From: Alopecurus myosuroides
Lineage: Eukaryota; Streptophyta; Magnoliopsida; Poales; Poaceae
Direction: 5' to 3'
NCBI GenBank assembly: GCA_028641055.1
Contig: CM054057.1
Location: forward strand, 399,202,541-399,266,540
DNA: 64,000 bases
The position numbers and the translations under genes are program-made. Positions 57,640 through 64,000 of the stretch are shown piece by piece. Each line of letters opens with the position of its first letter. Within the stretch, counting starts at the first letter, position 1. The notes beneath the pieces are model-generated. The model saw nothing but the letters and a program-made list of their open reading frames with translations, was not told where the DNA came from and ran no database searches.

Positions 57640-60600
57640 TTTGTGCATCTCCATGCATTTGTTTGAAAAACCTGAGTAAATTTTTCGCAAAGTTAAAACC
57701 CCGGAGTGACTGAGGTTCTACCCAGTAAATGATGCTTTGGTAGCAGTTGTTATTATTAGTGGGGGGAACTTTGACATGACCTCTGGGTAATAATTGAATT
57801 TGAAACATTAATGTTTAAGTTACTTAAATGATTTGAATAATTTGAATTGAGCTCAATTTGAAATTGAGTTTGAATTTAAATTAAATGCAAGTCAAATTGG
57901 AAGGATGAGTTTATATCCTAAGTTTAAATCATTTGAATTCAATTACTATATTAAATAGGAAATACTCCTAAAATATCAATAAGAATAATAAAAGTAAACA
58001 CATATGCTTTATTGATAATAATACAAATATTACAAGGTTTGCTACAAAGGATAAAGAGCAACAAAAATTACAATAGCTTTGCAACTAAGCTAATACAAAA
58101 AATTAAACCTAGGACTAAGCCTAGCTACTCCAGTGTAGCTAATTCTTCAAACCTGCAAAAACAAACATGAAATAAAAATACAAAGTGTTAGTGGGGGGGT
58201 TAGTACCCTCAGGATTCAGTGAGGTGCACTGATTGATCATCATAGGGTTTTAAATCCATAAGAGTAGTATCTGTTCTGATTAATTTGCCTCAGACCAGCA
58301 TCATAGGCATGCTCCTGGAATTACAACTGGCAACATCAAATTTAAATCACCAGGCAAGTGATAAGGACAGTGAGTAACCAGTGCGGCAAGGGGATGAGAC
58401 CAAACAGGTACAGGAAAATATCCACACACTAGGTGGCAGTACGTTGCTTGCTCATGAGGCAGCAAGCAGCTTAGTCACCTATAAGCACACAGCACACTCA
58501 GCCCACAACTTTGGTGCTGTCAAGACCCAACCTGGAGTATAAAACCTCCATCAACCGTAGGGGATGAGGTCACACCTCATAGTTCCTGCTCAAGCACAAA
58601 ATACCAGGAAAGGATATCATCCAATCAAGCAAGCCATTAGTTACTGGAGCAAGTGTTTGCAATCTTGCAAGCAAGCAGACAAGGCCAAGGTACCAGGGAG
58701 CACAAGGAGGAAAACAAGCAATCCACAAGCACCAAAATCCACCAACCACTTGATCTATAGCCAAGGTGAATCCCTAAGTACCATCTAAGCCAAAATCTTT
58801 GGCTAAGTTGCACATAGGATTAGTGGGGTGCTACAACCCTCAGGTTGGCATAGAAGTGCTATGCTAATCTCATCACAGGGCATTATTTTCAAGCAAAGTA
58901 TCTGTTCTTAGATTAACAAGGGCCTCAGGCTATGCATCATGGGCTTGGGGGCAAAAGAAACAAGTAATAATATCTGTTCTTAATTCATGAGGAGTAAAGA
59001 AGCAAAAGAAACCAGTAATAGTATCTGTTCTTAATTCATGAGGAGCAAAGAAGCAAAAGAATCACATAATAGTATCTGTTCTTCCTCATGAGGATTAAAG
59101 AAGGAAAAGAAAGCATGGATAGTGTCTGTTCTTATCAGGGGAGATTAGGAATTAAGATAGAGAGGTGGATAGCAATAGAATGGTGTGACAATATCACAAC
59201 CAGAAGCACTGGAGGTGTCACACACACACACCTGGTTGCTGGGCATCAGATCAAAGGATCTGACAGCCCAGAACCAAAGGGATTTATGAAATGGAACATG
59301 ATATGGTGGATACAATTATTGAGGGCATATTCTCTGAAGAAAAGTTCAGAGTAACACCTCCCAATTATTTTGCACATCCACAAATCATTAGGAAATTATA
59401 TACATAGTGTTATCCCATACACAGAAACAAGAAATTATCACTGGGAGCAAACCCTAAAGGGATCAGTACCCAGAACAGCATGGGGAATAATCCAAATAAC
59501 TTTCCAGCAACAGATTCATCACCATATCCATCTCACAGCACAAGCCAGCAGAGAAATAAAAATTAGGGCATAATAAAAATTCCCATCCAACACAGAGCTT
59601 AGCTAGGAATTCATCCAGCACGCATCCAGTAGGCATTTGGATACAATCCAATGCTACTAATCTCACACTAGGGCACAGGAGGCATCACCGGCACGCACAA
59701 GCACGAATCAGCTCGATGGCTGATTCCAGAGCAAGAAGGAGAAGGCAACAGTGAGAGGGAGAGGAAGAATAGAGGGCAGAGAGAGGGGGGAATCACTTAC
59801 AGATGGCCACCGTAGTGGTGACCATATCCGGTAGGAGAGTGAAGCACGGCGGCGGAGCCGCGGTTGCCCGTAGACCATCCCGGCGGCGGCGTCCCCGGAG
59901 AAGTCGTCGCAGCAGCAGCACAGCATCTCCAGCAACCAAGGCATGGCGCCACGGCCACCAGAGCGGTGGAAAAGCATCCAAGACCTAACCCTAGGGTTAG
60001 GGTTCAAAGATCCCGCGGGAGCCACACGAGAAGAGGAACAGATCGAGGAGGAGGGCGTGGGTGAGAGCAAGGAAGAGTGAGGAGGCGCAAGGTCGCGGCG
60101 GCGGTGGCACAGAGGAGGGGCCGGTGGAAATCGCCGGAGGCGAACGAACGCGTCGCCTCTGCGTCGCCTTCCGCGTCGCCTCGCGCGGAAGAGGATTGGA
60201 TAAGGTGCGGGGCGGGGCGGGTGCGGTGCGGCTGGTCTGGTCCAGCCTGACCAGACCAGGGGGTTGGGCTTAACCCTAACCCCGGGATCCACCTGTCAGC
60301 CCTAGGGGCAGACAGGTAAATTGACTGAGATTTAATAAAAAAAAAATTAAATTAGAAAATAAATAAAATGAAATATAAACATATCTAAATTTCCAATTTA
60401 GAGTACTAGAAAAATCAGAACAAATTTAGTTTTCACACCAAAACAAATAGAGCATTACTAGTGGATTATTTAAAAATAATATTATATTCTAACAATTGTT
60501 ATAATAAATAACCCAACTAATGGGCATATCATTTAAACTTCATTAACTAGTAATTTTAAAGAAATAAGTTATTACCATGTTTAAGAGAAAAATAATAAGA

Positions 60601-62256
60601 AAACAGTCAGCTAAAAATTAAAGTAATAAGAAATCAGGAAATTTAACCAGAAGCACTACTTACATAGAATTGGGGTGATTAAACAAAACAGTTTGGAATA
60701 AAGAATTATTATGGTCTTTCTAAAATTGCATACATCTCATCGTTATGCATAATAGCATCATTTGCTTCTTTAAACATTGTCTTTACCGGACAATGATGGA
60801 ATTTTGTAGAACAAGGAAGTCAGGATCCACCTCGAGCTTCAGACTTCATTACTTATCCGTATCCAGGTAAGTTCATCACTTGCTCATGTCCATTGAATTA
60901 TGTCATAACAACTATTTTCAAAATCCTACTGTATTACCACCTACTCCAAAAAGAATGCATGATCCTATTTTTATAATAATATGACTAATTGAATGACTAC
61001 CCGAGTGGTAGTGTTCTGTTTGGTGGGCGGATGGAACCATGGTAAGATGAATAGGTCAAAGGAAGGTTCCATCTGCATGGGAAAGTATTACATAGGAATT
61101 AACCACAAATGCCGTCAGAACTCGGTGCGCCGTAGATATCGCGTTGACCATGGATCTTCTATGGGGGGAGTAAGTCAACCGTGATACTTTTCTCGTTCGC
61201 ATGTCAACGGACGCGCCAGAGACGTACGCTGTAGGTCTTGCGGGACTACATGCACATGGGTGGGAGCCCTTACGTCCCACGGACTCTGGGGTCTATGAGT
61301 GTCTGCCAGGGGCGCGTAGATCTCCATCGTGAGGGGTGGAATCAGGCGTTCAACCTGCTGGCAGAAATGGGTGGGCATGCGTTGTGCGGAGAAGCACGGT
61401 TTGGCTTGGACCAACAACCGGGCCCCACACCTGAGTGGGAGTGGACAGGATCGCGCGCCTGGTTGAGCAACATGGTCTTGGTCGTCCATGGGTAAAGTAA
61501 CGCACCTCTGCAGAGTGTAAAATGATGTGGCATGTTACCCCTTGTTCCGGGATGGAACTGCGAACGCTACAGGAAAGGCAACTCCATGAAGTTCTAGTCC
61601 TGTGATGGTCTGGCGGGCATAGTTTTCATTATTAAAAGCAATCTCTTGAAGAAAGATTTGACAAAACTTCCATCTGTCTAGACTCCTTAGAGTCGAGGAC
61701 CGTAGCTAGTGCATACATTACTTCTGTACTTACAGGAACTTGCTGAGTAACGCTCGTTACTCATTCAATCCCGTTTGACCCCTGCTTAGGTTATGAGAAC
61801 CTAGAAGAAGCATCATTCAACATACTTGGAGGCCAGGAGGATATCTTCTACGAAGAACCGGACCTCTCCGGTGGAGTAGAAGGAGTTGACTATCTCATCC
61901 AGTACGGAGCAGATCCCAACGGGGATGAGTCCGACTAGGTTTAGCCTAGTCTAAATAACTACTGAGTCACGGTTGAATCGAGCAGTCATAAACTCTTTTA
62001 TTGACTGTTGAGTTCCCGTGCTTTCAACTGTTTACTTTTCGGTGAGCGCTTTTACTTCAATAATGGATGATCTCCATGTGAGCTCATCCTGTTGTCAGAA
62101 CTCTATGTTTGTAATATATTTGGTGTATGTTAATCAGACCCGCAATGTTTCTGCTGTACCACCCTGAGGGATGTAATATTTGCGGAACGGTGTTCTGTGA
62201 GTGTTATATCAACGACTGGCGTACTACAACATGCAGTGGTATGCAGGGTCACCACA
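57595..62256 (+). repeat. Gypsy D 3' LTR
   Basis: This 4662-bp copy is nearly identical to 46647-51311. Visible differences include G/C at 57649 and C/G at 57787, GG/TT near 60195, and run lengths such as G9 versus G7, G11 versus G7 and A8 versus A10. It ends CACCACA before TGCTG. Confidence 0.95.
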
Positions 62257-62261
62257 TGCTG
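62257..62261. repeat. Target-site duplication of Gypsy D, right copy
   Basis: TGCTG; the left copy is TGTTG at 46642-46646. Confidence 0.8.
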
Positions 62262-62534
62262 CTGCAAGTCCGGTTCCATGTGTGCAAGCATAAGACAGCT
62301 AATTTCCGTAGACTCATCTCTAGTCTTACGGTAGGCATTCATGACTGCGACAGTCGCATCGTCATCTGGCTCTTCTGGAAGTGGAGTTTCTAGAACATGT
62401 TCTTTCTTGTCATGCTTGAGGACTATCCTCAGATTACGATACCAGTTGGTGAAATTAGTTCCATTAAGCTTATCTTTCTCTAGGATTGATCTCAACGCAA
62501 AAGTGGACAACTGAGGAAGGTTGCTAGGTGCCAT

Positions 62535-63811
62535 TGATCTACAACAGAAAATACGCAAAAACACTTAAGACATGTATTCATAAAAGAGCAGGCATATTAA
62601 ACGCTTTAATACTTATGCTCCCACTAGAACCAACATCCCTCCAATGGTTGCTAAGTGATTCAAGATCCCAAATAAGAAAGTCGACTAGTGATCTTTAGCA
62701 TCACCGCTAGCCGTCAAGTGATCTAGGTATGCAACACCTTGCCAATCGTATCCCTATATGACTCCTGTTAGTTGGGTGGCATCACATGCCCCGGCTCCCA
62801 ACCTACCTCGCCCCGAGCCCCACAACCGTTGTGATGGACTCGTCTAGATTACCAAGTGCTTCCGCTTGTAAGAGTCCGACTCAAACCCACCTAATCGGAA
62901 AGAATTGGTAGCACCTCAATTTCATGAGCCCACTACCAAGAATGTCCGACTTGTGATGGTGCAGCACTGGCGGGGCGACCGACTAGACCTTCTTTGAGGG
63001 ATTAAAGAATCTACCAACTATCTAAATAGAGGTAAATAGAGACATAACAATAACACAAATAAAGCAATTATAATGTGAAATGGTATGGCTCTCTTCATGG
63101 TGATCTCCATCTCCACAAAGCTTGTAAGTCGACTCGTGCCAACTCTTGTCACGTGCCATCTTACTCCATGTAGCCGACTTGTACATCGACTTGCATGCCA
63201 CCGGGTTCTCCAACAAGCTATACTAGCTAGTAAATGAAAATTTACATAGAGAATCCGATACGCATGCTGGTATACAATAAATGACAGCACCTAGGCTCCA
63301 GCCGGCTGACATAAACATGATACGCAGATCATGTATGGATTACACACATCACATGCACATAAGCCATACCATTCACAACTTCCTGCAAAAACAAGTTATT
63401 CATAGATACGATATCTACCGGCGTTGTGAAACTCGCAACGATATCTAAAACGCAGATCTCATCTACATTCCGATCATGGATTTCTTCATCGGATAAAACG
63501 ATTTTACCCGAATCTGATCCGTATTCCGATTCGACCAAACTCTTTGATCTTCGATCACCGCAACTGGATTTATGTGTCACGGTATACCCCGATGGCGGAA
63601 ACCGACCGGTAGGGGTAAGTTGTTCCATGACCTTAGCAGTATGATCACGGAAACCTGATCATTCATTAACCCCGAGTACGATTGATCCAATCAACCTTGT
63701 ACAAAACCGATCTATCTCATAGACCGACCACCAAAACAGCAATTAGATCACATCTAACGCTAACTACATATCACATATGTACGGATCTCGGGCCTAATAC
63801 CAGAAGCTACC
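62535..63811 (-). other. Copia C untranslated leader
   Basis: About 1.28 kb separates the primer-binding site from the gag ATG on the minus strand. It contains a small ORF (63628-63329) and otherwise nothing recognisable. A long, structured leader is usual for Triticeae Copia elements of the BARE/Angela kind. Confidence 0.6.
63329..63628 (-). CDS. Small leader ORF of Copia C, hypothetical
   Basis: A 99-codon frame starts at ATG 63628, about 185 bases after the primer-binding site and ahead of gag. The peptide is hydrophilic with an acidic middle (GSDSGKIVLSDEEIHD). Near its end, around 63395-63385 on the minus strand, CTTGTTTTTGCAG|G resembles a 3' splice site. It could be a real upstream ORF, a chance frame, or a remnant used in splicing. 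No family is recognised. Confidence 0.25.
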   Translation of the reverse strand: MEQLTPTGRFPPSGYTVTHKSSCGDRRSKSLVESEYGSDSGKIVLSDEEIHDRNVDEICVLDIVASFTTPVDIVSMNNLFLQEVVNGMAYVHVMCVIHT

Positions 63812-63823
63812 GCTCTGATACCA
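63812..63823 (-). other. Copia C primer-binding site
   Basis: TGGTATCAGAGC on the minus strand, one base from the LTR, is complementary to initiator tRNA-Met. Confidence 0.9.
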
Positions 63824-63824
63824 C

Positions 63825-64000
63825 TGTTGGAACGCGTAGAGATAAACAAAACTTTTCCTACGCGGTACTTCCAAGATCTAGCCGAGGTAGAAGGCCACGA
63901 TGATTACCACTAGACGCGCGGTTGCGGATTATCGATGAAGCGCGTCGGGGCAGTGCAGTCCCACGATCCGTTCCGGCCGATCCAATCCCTCAAACGTCGA
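63825..64000 (-). repeat. Copia C 5' LTR, cut by the window end
   Basis: These 176 bases repeat 41641-41816 with four substitutions seen (three transitions and one transversion). The rest of the LTR lies to the right of the window. Confidence 0.9.

Larger units (their letters stand above)
46647..62256 (+). mobile_element. Gypsy D: young chromovirus-type LTR retrotransposon
   Basis: The 15,610-bp element has LTRs of 4665 and 4662 bp, a near-perfect 5-bp TSD, an initiator-tRNA-Met primer-binding site (51314-51325) and a polypurine tract (57582-57593). The internal order is extra ORF, gag, protease, reverse transcriptase, RNase H, integrase and a C-terminal chromodomain-like segment. That is the Ty3/Gypsy order with a chromovirus tail; a Tekay/Del-type lineage is likely but unproven. 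By eye the LTRs differ at about 15 positions (about 0.3%) plus length changes in mononucleotide runs, so the insertion is recent and later than Copia C. Pol is open throughout, but gag has three frameshifts. Confidence 0.95.
43005..62534 (-). pseudogene. Copia C gag-pol, split by Gypsy D and broken in three further places
   Basis: Gag starts at ATG 62534 and runs to 62257, where Gypsy D interrupts it; it resumes at 46641 in the same frame (278 + 25 nt = 101 codons). The CCHC knuckle CFYCKQDGHWKRNC and the protease DTG follow, until a one-base loss near 45630. Integrase (45618-44602) has the HHCC start, LRSDRGGEY and a later Glu in GVSERRN. An in-frame TGA at 44604-44602 comes next. Reverse transcriptase (to 43834) has LYVDDILLIG; a two-base loss lies near 43860. 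RNase H follows (YTDASY, STTQAEYIA) and stops at 43005. Copia domain order (integrase before reverse transcriptase) is clear; an Angela/Tork-related lineage is only a guess. The element cannot make its own proteins. Confidence 0.92.
41641..64000 (-). mobile_element. Copia C: minus-strand Copia element with Gypsy D inside; 5' LTR truncated by the window
   Basis: The 3' LTR (41641-42969) and the visible part of the 5' LTR (63825-64000) match over the 176 bases seen, with four differences by eye (about 2.3%). An initiator-tRNA-Met primer-binding site lies at 63812-63823 and a polypurine tract at 42970-42985. Gag, protease, integrase, reverse transcriptase and RNase H follow in Copia order on the minus strand. 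About 6.7 kb of its own DNA is visible; 15.6 kb is Gypsy D. The TSD cannot be checked because the right border is outside the window; the left flank is ATCCA. Confidence 0.93.

Noticed and set aside
63812..63823. tRNA-like sequence at primer-binding sites (also 51314, 13550 and 3466)
   Set aside because: Only the stretch complementary to the tRNA 3' end is present; no tRNA gene can be folded.
1..64000. Search for a host (non-transposon) gene, rRNA or tRNA
   Set aside because: Nearly all sequence falls within the listed elements, and no frame outside them has a recognisable host domain.

Overview
The window is a stack of transposable elements with no recognisable host gene. Intron-containing Helitron genes, kilobase-long LTRs, Angela/WIS-type Copia LTR ends and Athila-type Gypsy LTRs of the kind abundant in wheat and its relatives point to a Triticeae grass chromosome. 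The organism is an inference. The element types and most borders are read directly from the sequence: paired LTRs, target-site duplications (TSDs), primer-binding sites, and Helitron TC...CTAG ends in A|T sites.

Left side (1-9042): the 3' part of a Gypsy 5' LTR with its primer-binding site, then a heavily decayed Copia element ending in a well-preserved 3' LTR (7389-9042).

Middle (9043-41640): the remains of an Athila-type element, here 'Gypsy B'. Its internal DNA (9043-11082 and 34536-35871) is split by a minus-strand non-autonomous Helitron, 'H1' (11083-34535, about 1.7 kb of its own DNA). Inside H1 sit a complete non-autonomous Gypsy, 'Gypsy A' (11895-31683, TSD GCCAC), and a third Helitron, 'H3' (32481-34429). 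Inside the 3' LTR of Gypsy A lies 'H2' (17780-30813), a 13-kb Helitron carrying an apparently intact RPA-like gene and a RepHel transposase gene broken only by one missing A. The 3' LTR of Gypsy B (from 35872) carries a 4.6-kb solo LTR (35933-40565, TSD ATGCC) and is cut at 41641 by the next element.

Right side (41641-64000): a minus-strand Copia, 'Copia C', whose 5' LTR runs off the window. Its gag is split by a young plus-strand chromovirus-type Gypsy, 'Gypsy D' (46647-62256). Gypsy D has LTRs of about 4.66 kb, an extra ORF between the primer-binding site and gag, a gag with three frameshifts and an uninterrupted pol frame.

The insertion order can be read from the nesting: Gypsy B, then H1, then Gypsy A and H3, then H2 on one branch; Copia C then Gypsy D on the other. 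The most interesting points are the near-autonomous Helitron H2, the antisense gene-like unit inside the Gypsy D LTRs, the extra Gypsy D ORF, conserved hairpins in the non-autonomous Gypsy backbone, and a pattern of single-base deletions and transversions that may reflect sequence quality rather than evolution.
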